Positions 54,112 through 63,423 of a stretch of 64,000 nt of DNA are shown here, piece by piece (position 1 is the stretch's first letter; each line of letters starts with the position of its first letter). Source of the stretch: Rhizobium favelukesii (GTDB taxonomy: Bacteria > Pseudomonadota > Alphaproteobacteria > Rhizobiales > Rhizobiaceae). Made by a program: the position numbers and the translations under genes. The notes under the pieces were generated by a model. The model saw only the letters and a list, made by a program, of their open reading frames with translations, did not search any database and was not told the DNA's origin. The stretch spans positions 747,001 to 811,000 of the forward strand of contig NZ_HG916852.1 of NCBI RefSeq assembly GCF_000577275.2, given 5' to 3'.

Positions 54112-54121
54112 AAAGCGCTTT
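54112..54121. promoter_or_regulatory. LacI-type operator 1 in the aglR-aglE gap
   Basis: Perfect palindrome AAAGCGCTTT, 50 bases upstream of aglR. The central CG is the hallmark of LacI-family sites. An identical core is found at 54277. Confidence 0.7.
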
Positions 54122-54275
54122 CAATTATGTAGCAGTTGTGCTGCTTGACTCAAGAAAAATCGCTCCATATTCCCAAGGTATGGCGTCGAAACCTTGATGT
54201 AAAAGGCCGCATCTTTTGCGCCTTTCGCGAAATAGCTTGACTCTTTTCCGCCGAAAGTGACATGAGTGCTTTTGT

Positions 54276-54287
54276 CAAAGCGCTTTG
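54276..54287. promoter_or_regulatory. LacI-type operator 2 upstream of aglE
   Basis: Perfect 12-base palindrome CAAAGCGCTTTG, 58 bases before the aglE start. It is 164 bases from operator 1, which would allow repression by looping. The rest of the 283-base gap carries both promoters, not resolved here. Confidence 0.75.
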
Positions 54288-54345
54288 GAACGCCGTCAAA
54301 ATGGTTTCAAAAGTGCGGTTGGGATTGTGATGGGAGGTTGATCAC

Positions 54346-55707
54346 ATGAGAAAGACGTTTTTGATGAGCGTCGCTGCGGCGGCGCTTCTTGCCGGTGCCG
54401 CGTCTGCTGCCGATCTGAAGTTTGCTCCGGGACAGGATGCGAAGTTCAACTGGAAGAGCTACGACGATTTCAAAGCTGCGCACGCCGATCTCAAGGGCGA
54501 GCAGATGACGATCTTCGGGCCCTGGCGCGGCGAAGACGAAGCCTTCTTCCGCAGCATTCTGGCCTACTTCACCGAAGCAACCGGTGTAGACGCCAAATAC
54601 TCGTCTTCGGAAAACTACGAACAGCAGATCGTCATCGACACACAAGCCGGTTCGCCGCCGAATATCGCGGTCCTGCCGCAGCCGGGCCTTCTGGCCGATC
54701 TCGCCAGCAAGGGCTTCCTGACGCCGCTCGGCGATGAGAATGCCCAGTGGATCAAGGACAACTACGGCGCCGGCGATAGCTGGGTCGGTTACGGCACCTA
54801 CAAGGGCAAGGACGGCAAGGAAGCCTTCTATGCGTTCCCTTATAAGGCCGACGTGAAATCGCTCGTCTGGTACGTGCCCGAGAATTTCAAGGAAGCGGGC
54901 TACAAGGTCCCGACGACCATGGAGGAGCTGCATGCTCTGACGGAGCAGATCGTCAAGGATGGCGGCGTGCCGTGGTGCATCGGCCTTGGTTCCGGTGGCG
55001 CAACTGGCTGGCCGGCAACGGACTGGATCGAAGACATCATGCTGCGTCAGCAGAAGCCTGACGTCTACGACAAGTGGACCACCAACGAAGTCAAGTTCAC
55101 CGATCCGGCCGTCGTTGCTGCGATCGAGGAATTCGGCTCGTTCGCCAAGAACGAGAAGTATGTCAGTGGTGGCGTTGCCGCCGTGGCAGCAACGGACTTC
55201 CGGGATAGCCCGAAGGGTCTCTTCGGCGTGCCGCCGAAGTGCTATCTGCACCATCAGGCGTCGTTCATCCCGTCGTTCTTCCCGGAGGGGACGAAACTCG
55301 GTCAGGATGCCGACTTCTTCTATATGCCGACCTACGCGGCGCATGCCGACCTCGGCAAGCCGGTTCTGGGCGCTGGCACGCTTGTTACCGTCACCAAGGA
55401 CTCCAAGGCGGCCCGTGCCTTCGTCGAGTTCCTGAAGACTCCGATCGCGCACGAAGTCTGGATGGCACAGTCGAGCTTCCTGACGCCGTACAAGGGCGTC
55501 AACACGGCAGCCTATGCCAACGACCAGATGAAGAGGGAAGGCGAGATCCTGACGACCGCGACGACCTTCCGCTTCGACGGTTCCGACCTGATGCCGGGCA
55601 AGATCGGCGCGGGTGCATTCTGGACCGGCATGGTCGATTTCGTTGGCGGCAAGTCGGCCGAAGACACCGCCAAGGAAATCCAGAGCTCCTGGGATGGCAT
55701 CAAGTAA
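54346..55707 (+). CDS. aglE: AglE, alpha-glucoside ABC transporter substrate-binding protein
   Basis: Periplasmic receptor for alpha-glucosides (sucrose, maltose, trehalose in Sinorhizobium meliloti). The protein has 453 residues with a clear signal peptide (MSVAAAALLAGAASAADLKF, cleavage near residue 22). The family 1 binding-protein fold is shown by ENYEQQIVIDTQAGSPPNIA and FEYLK-like C-lobe segments, e.g. AARAFVEFLKTPIAHEVWMA. GGGAGG precedes ATG 54346. First gene of the aglEFGAK operon under AglR. Confidence 0.94.
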   Translation: MRKTFLMSVAAAALLAGAASAADLKFAPGQDAKFNWKSYDDFKAAHADLKGEQMTIFGPWRGEDEAFFRSILAYFTEATGVDAKYSSSENYEQQIVIDTQAGSPPNIAVLPQPGLLADLASKGFLTPLGDENAQWIKDNYGAGDSWVGYGTYKGKDGKEAFYAFPYKADVKSLVWYVPENFKEAGYKVPTTMEELHALTEQIVKDGGVPWCIGLGSGGATGWPATDWIEDIMLRQQKPDVYDKWTTNEVKFTDPAVVAAIEEFGSFAKNEKYVSGGVAAVAATDFRDSPKGLFGVPPKCYLHHQASFIPSFFPEGTKLGQDADFFYMPTYAAHADLGKPVLGAGTLVTVTKDSKAARAFVEFLKTPIAHEVWMAQSSFLTPYKGVNTAAYANDQMKREGEILTTATTFRFDGSDLMPGKIGAGAFWTGMVDFVGGKSAEDTAKEIQSSWDGIK

Positions 55708-55874
55708 TCTCACCTGACATCCGTGCCGCCGGCTGCGGCGGCATGGCTGAAATGCATGGCCGGATACTGGGAGTGTCCGGCCATCGTTGCCTGTCGCGTT
55801 GAAAGCGGTGGGCGATGTGACGACGATCAGCGCACAAACCCGTCAGGATGGACAGGGTAGCAGGGGAGGGACGA

Positions 55875-56888
55875 ATGCTGTCGCAGATAGTTTCCGCTTT
55901 GGGGGTCGTGGTCGTGGCAGTCTTCGCCTGCTCGGCCTATTTCTATTTCTCGAACAAGATCCTGGATTGGTCGCTGCCAGTGAAGGATGGCGACATCCAT
56001 TCCGCGGCGCGCAACCTGAACCGCCGGGCGATGATCCGGCCGTGGCTGTTCATCGGGCCAGCCCTTTTCCTTCTTGTCGTCTACCTTGTTTATCCTGTGA
56101 TCGCGACGCTGATCCTGTCCTTCTACGACCGCTCCGGCGAGCAATTCGTCGGCTTCGCGAACTATCGGTGGGCTCTCACAGACCGCGAATTCCGCCAGTC
56201 GATCTTCAATAACATCCTGTGGCTGGCCGTCGTGCCGGCGGCCTGCACCTTCTTCGGCCTCGTCATCGCCGTGATGACCGACCGCATCTGGTGGGGCAAC
56301 ATCGCCAAGAGCATCGTCTTCATGCCGATGGCGATCTCCTTCGTCGGCGCATCCGTCATTTGGAAGTTCATCTACGAATATCGTGGCGGCAACGATGTGC
56401 AGATCGGCCTGCTGAATGCGATCGTCCAGCTGTTCGGCGGGACGCCGCAGGTGTGGATCTCGGTGCCCTTGTGGAACAATTTCTTCCTGATGGTCATCCT
56501 CATCTGGATCCAGACCGGCTTTGCGATGGTGATTCTGTCGGCGGCGCTGCGCGGCATTCCTGAGGAAACCATCGAGGCCGCCGTCATCGATGGCGCCAAC
56601 GGCTGGCAGATCTTCTGGCGCATCATGGTGCCGCAGGTCTGGGGCTCGATCGCGGTTGTCTGGACGACGATCACCATTCTCGTGCTCAAGGTGTTCGACA
56701 TCGTGCTGACCATGACCAACGGCCAGTGGAATTCGATGGTGCTTGCCAACCTGATGTTCAACTGGCTCTTCCGGGGGGGCGGCGATTCCGGCCGAAGCGC
56801 GGTCATCGCGCTGATCATCATGCTGGCCGTGACGCCGATCATGGTCTGGAACGTCCGCCGTGCCAATCGCGAGCTGGGAGGCCACTGA
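55875..56888 (+). CDS. aglF: AglF, alpha-glucoside ABC transporter permease
   Basis: Inner-membrane permease of the MalF type with 337 residues from ATG 55875 (GGGGAGGG upstream); an upstream in-frame start lacks such a site. An N-terminal membrane segment is followed by the core of about six. The EAA loop, which contacts the ATPase, is EETIEAAVIDGANGWQIFWR. It ends one base before the aglG start. The 167-base gap to aglE is the largest in the operon. Confidence 0.93.
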   Translation: MLSQIVSALGVVVVAVFACSAYFYFSNKILDWSLPVKDGDIHSAARNLNRRAMIRPWLFIGPALFLLVVYLVYPVIATLILSFYDRSGEQFVGFANYRWALTDREFRQSIFNNILWLAVVPAACTFFGLVIAVMTDRIWWGNIAKSIVFMPMAISFVGASVIWKFIYEYRGGNDVQIGLLNAIVQLFGGTPQVWISVPLWNNFFLMVILIWIQTGFAMVILSAALRGIPEETIEAAVIDGANGWQIFWRIMVPQVWGSIAVVWTTITILVLKVFDIVLTMTNGQWNSMVLANLMFNWLFRGGGDSGRSAVIALIIMLAVTPIMVWNVRRANRELGGH

Positions 56889-56889
56889 G

Positions 56890-58053
56890 ATGACCTTGTC
56901 AGGAAGTTTCTTCAAGATCGGCCCGGCCCGCCTCTTCGTTCACTTCGCGGTGCTCGTCATTGTCATCATCTGGCTGATACCGACGCTCGGGATCTTCGTC
57001 AGTGCTCTGCGAGACAAGGATCAGCTCGTTTCTTCCGGCTGGTGGACGGCCTTCGCCGGCTCCTCCCGAACAGTGGCGGCTCGCCTTGGGCAGCCGGACC
57101 AGCAGAAGCAGGACGGGACAGTTTACGTCATCGCCGGCAATGTTCTGGAGGGGCAGCAGGGCCGCTCCATCAGGGCGTTCGGCACGCGTGTCCAGCAACC
57201 GGCCGCATACAAGGCCGGCGAAACAGCCGACCTTGGCGACGGTCTCTCACTCACCGTCAACGATGACGGCAGTTATCGCTACACGAAGACTGCCGCCTTT
57301 GGTCCGGATGACGGTGGCCGGCGCGTCTACATTTCGGTCGCGACGCCGCCGGAATTCACCTTGCAGAACTATAAGAACGTTCTCACCAGCGAGGGGATCG
57401 GCCAGTCCTTCATCAACTCGCTGACCGTCACCATCCCGGCGACGATCATCCCGATCCTCATCGCGGCCTTTGCGGCCTACGCGCTGAGCTGGATGGAGTT
57501 CCCGGGCCGGGCCCTGCTGATCGCGCTTGTCGTCGGCCTCATCGTCGTGCCGCTGCAGATGTCGCTCATCCCGCTTCTGCGGCTTTACAACGGCATTGGG
57601 TCGCTGCTCGACGCGCCGTCGAAAACCTATCCCGGCATCTGGTTTGCGCACACTGCCTTCGGCATGCCGCTCGCCATTTATCTGCTGCGGGCCTATATCG
57701 CCGGCCTCCCGAAGGAGATCATCGAATCGGCGCGCGTCGACGGCGCCAGCGACTTCGAAATCTTCACCCGTATTGTACTGCCCTTGTCCTTCCCTGCGCT
57801 CGCATCCTTCGCGATCTTCCAGTTTCTGTGGGTGTGGAACGACCTGCTTGTCGCCATGGTCTTCCTTGGCACCGACAGGGATCATCTCGTGCTCACCGGC
57901 GCGTTGAACGCGCTGCTCGGCTCGCGGGGGGGCAATTGGGAAATCCTGACGGCCTCGGCCTTCGTCACCATTGTCGTACCGCTGCTCGTGTTCTTTGGCT
58001 TGCAGCGCTACCTAGTGCGTGGTCTGCTTGCGGGCTCGGTCAAGGGCGGTTAG
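56890..58053 (+). CDS. aglG: AglG, alpha-glucoside ABC transporter permease
   Basis: MalG-type permease of 387 residues, about 100 longer than typical. Between the first membrane segment (about 17-39) and the core there is a periplasmic insert (about 45-150), beta-rich, with QKQDGTVYVIAGNVLEGQQG and GLSLTVNDDGSYRYTKTAAF. The EAA loop is KEIIESARVDGASDFEIFTR. It partners with AglF and AglK. Confidence 0.93.
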   Translation: MTLSGSFFKIGPARLFVHFAVLVIVIIWLIPTLGIFVSALRDKDQLVSSGWWTAFAGSSRTVAARLGQPDQQKQDGTVYVIAGNVLEGQQGRSIRAFGTRVQQPAAYKAGETADLGDGLSLTVNDDGSYRYTKTAAFGPDDGGRRVYISVATPPEFTLQNYKNVLTSEGIGQSFINSLTVTIPATIIPILIAAFAAYALSWMEFPGRALLIALVVGLIVVPLQMSLIPLLRLYNGIGSLLDAPSKTYPGIWFAHTAFGMPLAIYLLRAYIAGLPKEIIESARVDGASDFEIFTRIVLPLSFPALASFAIFQFLWVWNDLLVAMVFLGTDRDHLVLTGALNALLGSRGGNWEILTASAFVTIVVPLLVFFGLQRYLVRGLLAGSVKGG

Positions 58054-58079
58054 CAACCCAAGAGCATCCAACAGGAAAC

Positions 58080-59732
58080 ATGAGCATGGCATCCCAATCC
58101 ATTTTGACGGCCGACAAGGACTGGTGGCGTGGCGCGGTGATCTATCAGATCTACCCACGCTCCTACCAGGACTCCAATGGCGACGGCATCGGCGACCTGA
58201 AGGGCATCACCGCCCGCCTGCCGCATGTCGCCGCCCTCGGCGCCGACGCGATCTGGATCTCGCCCTTCTTCACCTCGCCGATGCGCGATTTCGGCTATGA
58301 CGTTTCCGACTACGAGAACGTCGATCAGATCTTCGGCACGCTGGTGGATTTCGACACGCTGATCGCTGAGGCCCATCGCCTCGGCATTCGCGTGATGATC
58401 GATCTTGTCATCTCGCACAGCTCCGACCAGCATCCCTGGTTCGTCGAAAGCCGCACCAGTAAGACGAACGCCAAGGCGGATTGGTATGTTTGGGCCGATG
58501 CCAAGCCGGATGGCACGCCGCCGAACAACTGGCTGTCGATCTTCGGCGGTTCCGCATGGGCGTGGGACCCGACGCGCATGCAGTATTACATGCACAACTT
58601 CCTGACGTCGCAGCCGGATATGAACCTGCACAATCCCGAGGTTCAGGACCGGCTGCTGGATGTCGTCCGCTTCTGGTTGAAGCGCGGCGTCGATGGCTTC
58701 CGTCTCGATACGATCAACTTCTACTTCCACGACAAGGAACTGCGCGACAATCCGGCGCTTGTTCCCGAACGCCGCAACGCGTCGACGGCTCCGGCGGTCA
58801 ATCCCTATAACTTCCAGGAACACGTCTACGACAAGAACCGGCCGGAGAATCTGGCGTTCCTGAAGCGATTCCGCGCCGTGCTCGAAGAGTTTCCGGCAAT
58901 TGCTGCCGTCGGCGAAGTGGGCGATAGCCAGCGTGGGCTGGAGATCGTCGGCGAATACACCTCCGGCAACGACAAGATGCATATGTGCTATGCCTTCGAG
59001 TTCCTGGCGCCCGATCCCTTGTCTCCCGAACGTGTCGAGGAGGTCATGGAAGACTTCGCGGCGGCCGCGCCGGATGGCTGGGCCTGCTGGGCCTTCTCCA
59101 ACCATGATGTCATGCGCCATGTCAGCCGCTGGGGATCACTGGTCGCCGATCACGACGCTTTTGCCAAGCAGTATGCATCACTGCTGATGACGCTGCGCGG
59201 TTCGGTCTGCCTCTATCAGGGCGAGGAACTCGGCCTGACCGAAGCCGATCTTGCCTATCAGGACCTGCAGGATCCCTACGGCATCCAGTTCTGGCCGGAA
59301 TTCAAGGGCCGTGATGGTTGCCGCACGCCGATGGTATGGGACAGTCAGGTCGCCCAGGGCGGCTTCTCGACCGTCACGCCATGGCTGCCGGTTCCGGTCG
59401 AGCACATCCTGCGCGCTGTCAGCGTCCAGCAGGGCGACGAGACCTCTGTGCTCGAGCACTATCGTCGCTTCCTTGCCTTCCGCAAGCAGTACCCGGCCTT
59501 CGCCAAGGGCGAGATCGAGTTCATGGAGCCGCAGGACGACGTGCTGCTCTTCGTGCGCGAGTATGGCAACGAAAAGCTGCTCTGCGTCTTCAACATGAGC
59601 GCTGCCGAAGGCGCGGTCGTTTTGCCTGCCGGTGATTGGCAGGCGTTGACGGGCCACGGTTTCGTCAGCAATAACTACGGTGAGAAGATCGATATTCCGG
59701 CGTGGGGAGCATACTTCGCTCGTCTCGCCTGA
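58080..59732 (+). CDS. aglA: AglA, alpha-glucosidase (GH13)
   Basis: Cytoplasmic alpha-glucosidase that hydrolyses imported sucrose, maltose or trehalose. It has 550 residues from ATG 58080, with AGGAA upstream. GH13 motifs: YQIYPRSYQDSNGDGIGDL; region I DLVISHSSDQHPW; region II DGFRLD with nucleophile Asp210; region III AVGEVGD with acid/base Glu279; region IV FSNHD with Asp343. The whole catalytic triad is intact. It lies between aglG and aglK. Confidence 0.95.
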   Translation: MSMASQSILTADKDWWRGAVIYQIYPRSYQDSNGDGIGDLKGITARLPHVAALGADAIWISPFFTSPMRDFGYDVSDYENVDQIFGTLVDFDTLIAEAHRLGIRVMIDLVISHSSDQHPWFVESRTSKTNAKADWYVWADAKPDGTPPNNWLSIFGGSAWAWDPTRMQYYMHNFLTSQPDMNLHNPEVQDRLLDVVRFWLKRGVDGFRLDTINFYFHDKELRDNPALVPERRNASTAPAVNPYNFQEHVYDKNRPENLAFLKRFRAVLEEFPAIAAVGEVGDSQRGLEIVGEYTSGNDKMHMCYAFEFLAPDPLSPERVEEVMEDFAAAAPDGWACWAFSNHDVMRHVSRWGSLVADHDAFAKQYASLLMTLRGSVCLYQGEELGLTEADLAYQDLQDPYGIQFWPEFKGRDGCRTPMVWDSQVAQGGFSTVTPWLPVPVEHILRAVSVQQGDETSVLEHYRRFLAFRKQYPAFAKGEIEFMEPQDDVLLFVREYGNEKLLCVFNMSAAEGAVVLPAGDWQALTGHGFVSNNYGEKIDIPAWGAYFARLA

Positions 59733-59752
59733 CGATTCAGGAGGAGGAACTA

Positions 59753-60844
59753 ATGACTGGACTGACGCTCAAGGATATTCGCAAATCCTACGGTTCCGTG
59801 GATGTTCTCCACGGGATCGATCTGGAGATCAAGGAGGGCGAGTTCGTTGTGTTCGTCGGTCCTTCGGGCTGCGGCAAATCCACTCTGTTGCGCATGATTG
59901 CCGGCTTGGAGAACATTACCGGCGGCGACATGTATATCGACGGCCAGCTGGTCAACGATGTCCCGCCTTCCAAGCGCGGCATCGCCATGGTGTTCCAGTC
60001 CTATGCGCTCTATCCGCATATGACCGTCTACGACAACATGGCGTTCGGCATGAAGATCGCCGGTGAAAGCAAGCAGGAGATCGATCGCCGCGTTCGTGCC
60101 GCGGCCGAAAGCCTGCAGCTCACCAGGTATCTCGATCGCCTGCCGAAGGCGCTCTCCGGCGGGCAGCGTCAGCGCGTCGCAATCGGCCGCGCCATCTGCC
60201 GCAACCCCAAGGTTTTCCTCTTCGACGAGCCGCTGTCGAACCTCGACGCAGCGCTTCGTGTCGCGACCCGCATCGAGATCGCCCGCCTCAACGAGCAGAT
60301 GGCGGACACGACGATGATCTATGTCACGCATGACCAGGTGGAGGCGATGACGCTTGCTGACCGCATCGTCGTCCTCTCCGCCGGCAATATCGAGCAGGTG
60401 GGCGCGCCGCTGGAACTCTATGAGCGTCCGGCAAACCTCTTCGTTGCCAAGTTCATCGGCTCTCCGGCCATGAATGTCATTCCGTCTACCATCACCGAGG
60501 CTGGCAATACGACGACGGTGACCCTGACAGGCGGCAAATCGGTGACATTAGACCTTCCGACGGCCGCCTCCGAGAAGGGCAAGACCGCAAGCTTCGGCGT
60601 TCGTCCTGAAGATCTGCGCATTGCCGGTGCCGGCGATGACTACCTCTTCGAGGGCGAAGTTTCGATTGTTGAGGCGCTCGGCGAAGTGACGCTTCTCTAC
60701 ATCGAGGGCCTCGTTCCGGGCGAACCGATCATCGTCAAGCTGCCAGGCATTTACGACGTCAAGAAGGGCCAGAAGATGCACTTCTCGGCCGACCGTTCCA
60801 AGCTGCATCTCTTTGATGCGGACGGTCGCACGTACCGTAAATAA
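59753..60844 (+). CDS. aglK: AglK, alpha-glucoside ABC transporter ATPase
   Basis: MalK/UgpC-type ATPase of 363 residues from ATG 59753, preceded by GGAGGAGGAA. Walker A GPSGCGKST (36-44), Q loop VFQSYALYPHMTVYDN, signature LSGGQ (134-138), Walker B VFLFDEPLSNLDA, switch His in VTHDQVEAMTLADR. The C-terminal regulatory OB-fold carries the MalK-type block GVRPEDLRI. Last gene of the operon. Confidence 0.96.
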   Translation: MTGLTLKDIRKSYGSVDVLHGIDLEIKEGEFVVFVGPSGCGKSTLLRMIAGLENITGGDMYIDGQLVNDVPPSKRGIAMVFQSYALYPHMTVYDNMAFGMKIAGESKQEIDRRVRAAAESLQLTRYLDRLPKALSGGQRQRVAIGRAICRNPKVFLFDEPLSNLDAALRVATRIEIARLNEQMADTTMIYVTHDQVEAMTLADRIVVLSAGNIEQVGAPLELYERPANLFVAKFIGSPAMNVIPSTITEAGNTTTVTLTGGKSVTLDLPTAASEKGKTASFGVRPEDLRIAGAGDDYLFEGEVSIVEALGEVTLLYIEGLVPGEPIIVKLPGIYDVKKGQKMHFSADRSKLHLFDADGRTYRK

Positions 60845-60872
60845 AATCGCTTTGCGGCGAACAACAAAAAAG

Positions 60873-60909
60873 GCCCGGACAGCGTATCGTGTTGCCCGGG
60901 CTTGTTTTG
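60873..60909 (+). terminator. Rho-independent terminator of the agl operon
   Basis: GCCCGG (60873-60878) / CCGGGC (60896-60901) with a 17-base loop followed by TTGTTTTG, 28 bases after the aglK stop. Confidence 0.65.
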
Positions 60910-61109
60910 TGCATTTGATCGCAAGCGGAATTCTTCTCGAAAATCCGCTGTGTCTTTTTGAGTGTATCGCGGTCGAAATCGAGACCATTCTCACCTTCTG
61001 TTAAGCATCGCCCGCTAGTATTTCCTCATTGAGTATCGAGGGGAATACGGCGGTGGCGCCATCCAGTCCAATGCCTTCCGGGCACTTTCTGAACAAAGAG
61101 GAATCCTTC

Positions 61110-61463
61110 ATGTACGACCGCGAAGTGCGGTTCAAGATGGAGGATACGATGAACGCCGCACGCATCGAGTATACCGAGAAGGGCGTCATGAACATGGCGT
61201 CCCGGCGATGCGACATCATTCGCATTTCGAAGAGCACCGCGGTCCTTGCACTGCTCACGCAATACGCCCTTCCGAAGCAGTTCTATCTCGATATCCCGGA
61301 TGCCCGCATCACCAAGGTCGGCTGTATGCTGATGCGGGTGAATGCCAACAACACGATCGAAGTCCGCTTTCTGCGGATGCTGAATGACAAGGAGCTCAAC
61401 AAGATCTTTGTCTACAGCACTCACCCGGCGCACCGCGATCGCGTGCTCGACATTCGCGCCTGA
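61110..61463 (+). CDS. Degenerate PilZ-like domain protein
   Basis: Protein of 117 residues from ATG 61110, with AGAGGA about 6 bases upstream; an in-frame TTG at 61029 lacks a good site. Residues 30-110 follow the PilZ fold pattern: RRCDIIRISKSTAVLAL, then FYLDIPDARITKVGCMLMRV, then IEVRFLRML. The glycine of the (D/N)xSxxG loop needed for cyclic di-GMP contact is missing, and the RxxxR motif is not obvious, so binding is doubtful. It stands alone between two terminators. Confidence 0.65.
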   Translation: MYDREVRFKMEDTMNAARIEYTEKGVMNMASRRCDIIRISKSTAVLALLTQYALPKQFYLDIPDARITKVGCMLMRVNANNTIEVRFLRMLNDKELNKIFVYSTHPAHRDRVLDIRA

Positions 61464-61484
61464 TTTCTCGACGCATCGAACGAC

Positions 61485-61525
61485 AAAGCCCGCGAGTCAT
61501 CTCCTCGCGGGCTTTGCTGTTTTTT
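61485..61525. terminator. Bidirectional terminator between the PilZ-like gene and edd
   Basis: AAAGCCCGCGAG (61485-61496) / CTCGCGGGCTTT (61504-61515), perfect 12-bp stem with a 7-base loop. T-rich flanks on both strands serve both converging genes. Confidence 0.9.
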
Positions 61526-61543
61526 AGCGCCACTCGTTGCGGC

Positions 61544-63364
61544 TCAGTGGAACAGCACGCTTGCACCGCGATCCGAAGGGCCAACGGCGCGGCGGAAGGG
61601 AGCAAACAGCTCGCGGCCCATGCCGAACTCGTTCTCGGAAAGATCGGCGACCACGGACTCGCGCTCGGCCATGTCGGCGGCATCGACCAGAACTTCCAGG
61701 GTGCCCGCGATCGCATCGAGGCGGATGATGTCGCCATCCTTGATCCGCGCGATCGGGCCGCCATCGACAGCCTCCGGCGTGACGTGGATTGCTGCCGGCA
61801 CCTTTCCTGAGGCGCCCGACATGCGGCCGTCGGTCAGCAGCGCGACGCGGAAGCCGCGGTCCTGCAGCACGCCGAGCGGCGGCGTCAGCTTGTGCAGTTC
61901 GGGCATGCCGTTCGCCTTCGGACCCTGGAAGCGCACGACGGCGACGAAGTCCTTGTTGAGCTTGCCTTCCTTGAAGGCGTCCTGCAGTTCCTGCTGGCTA
62001 TGGAAGACGACGGCCGGTGCTTCAATGACGTGCCGGTCCTGCTTGACCGCCGAGATCTTGATGACCGCCTTGCCGAGATTGCCGCGGAGCATCTTCAGGC
62101 CGCCATTGGCCTGGAACGGCGCCTCGATGCTGGCGAGCACCTTGGGGTCGACGCTCTTTTCCGGCGCCGGTTCGCGCACGATCGTGCCGTCGTCGCCGAG
62201 GCGGGGATCGATGGTGTAGGCCTGTAGGCCATGGCCGAAGACGGTGCGCACGTCGTCGTGCAGCATGCCGTGCTTGAGCAGTTCCTTGATGAGGAAGCCC
62301 ATGCCGCCGGCCGCGTGGAAGTGGTTCACATCAGCAAGGCCGTTCGGATAGACCCGCGCCAGCAGCGGTACCACTTCGGAAAGCTCCGCGATATCCTGCC
62401 AGGTCAGCTGGATGCCCGCTGCGCGCGCCATGGCGACAAGATGCAGCGTGTGGTTCGTAGAGCCACCGGTGGCATGAAGGCCGACCACGCCGTTGACGAT
62501 CGAGCGTTCGTCGATCATCTCGCCAGCTGGTGTGAATTCGTTGCCCTGTGCGGTGATCGCCAGCGCCCGCTTGGCCGCCTCGCGCGTAAAGGCTTCGCGC
62601 AGCGGCGTGCCCGGATTGATGAAGGAGGAGCCGGGCATATGGAAGCCCATGATCTCCATCAGCATCTGGTTCGAATTGGCAGTGCCGTAGAACGTGCAGG
62701 TGCCTGGGCCGTGGTACGACTTCGATTCCGCCTGCAGCAGTTCGGCGCGTCCGACCTTGCCTTCGGCATAGAGCTGTCGCACGCGCGACTTCTCGTCGTT
62801 CGGAAGCCCGGTCGTCATCGGGCCGGCAGGCACGAAGACGGCCGGCAGATGGCCGAAGGAGAGGGCCGCAATGACGAGACCCGGTACGATCTTGTCGCAG
62901 ACCCCGAGGAAGAGCGCAGCATCGAACATATTATGGGAGAGGCCGACGCCGGCAGCCATGGCGATCAGGTCGCGGGAAAACAGCGAGAGCTCCATGCCCG
63001 GCTGTCCCTGGGTGACGCCGTCGCACATGGCAGGAACACCGCCGGCCACCTGCGCGATGCCGCCGGCTTCCGCCGCTGCCTTGCGAATGATCGCCGGATA
63101 GTGCTCGAACGGCTGGTGCGCGGAGAGCATATCATTGTAGGAGGTGATGATACCGAGATTGGGTACGCGGTCGCCCGCTAGTGCGTCCTTCTCGGCGGGG
63201 GAACAGACCGCGAAGCCGTGTGCGAGATTGGCGCAACCAAGGATCGAGCGGCTTACGCCCTTGGATGTCGCGTTGCGCAGGCGCTCCAGATAGAGTCCGC
63301 GCGTCGGTTTCGATCGTTCGACAATGCGGGCGGTGATCGCAGAAATGCGTGCATTAGCGGACAT
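61544..63364 (-). CDS. edd: Edd, 6-phosphogluconate dehydratase
   Basis: Converts 6-phosphogluconate to KDPG in the Entner-Doudoroff pathway, the main sugar route in rhizobia. The protein has 606 residues from ATG 63364, the normal length. The IlvD/Edd signature blocks are [20 protein letters not shown] (with an Fe-S ligand Cys), [13 protein letters not shown] and [20 protein letters not shown] near the end. An in-frame start 10 codons upstream is less likely. pgl lies 59 bases upstream on the same strand. Confidence 0.96.
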   Translation of the reverse strand: MSANARISAITARIVERSKPTRGLYLERLRNATSKGVSRSILGCANLAHGFAVCSPAEKDALAGDRVPNLGIITSYNDMLSAHQPFEHYPAIIRKAAAEAGGIAQVAGGVPAMCDGVTQGQPGMELSLFSRDLIAMAAGVGLSHNMFDAALFLGVCDKIVPGLVIAALSFGHLPAVFVPAGPMTTGLPNDEKSRVRQLYAEGKVGRAELLQAESKSYHGPGTCTFYGTANSNQMLMEIMGFHMPGSSFINPGTPLREAFTREAAKRALAITAQGNEFTPAGEMIDERSIVNGVVGLHATGGSTNHTLHLVAMARAAGIQLTWQDIAELSEVVPLLARVYPNGLADVNHFHAAGGMGFLIKELLKHGMLHDDVRTVFGHGLQAYTIDPRLGDDGTIVREPAPEKSVDPKVLASIEAPFQANGGLKMLRGNLGKAVIKISAVKQDRHVIEAPAVVFHSQQELQDAFKEGKLNKDFVAVVRFQGPKANGMPELHKLTPPLGVLQDRGFRVALLTDGRMSGASGKVPAAIHVTPEAVDGGPIARIKDGDIIRLDAIAGTLEVLVDAADMAERESVVADLSENEFGMGRELFAPFRRAVGPSDRGASVLFH

Positions 63365-63423
63365 GGGAGGTATCCTGCCTTGGTTGCTCTTCAATGTTCG
63401 TTCGCGGCTTGCTGCCCGAAGGC

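Noticed and set aside
54307..55713. Open frame of about 468 codons opposite aglE
   Set aside because: Shadow of aglE, which has a signal peptide, a good ribosome binding site and operon context.
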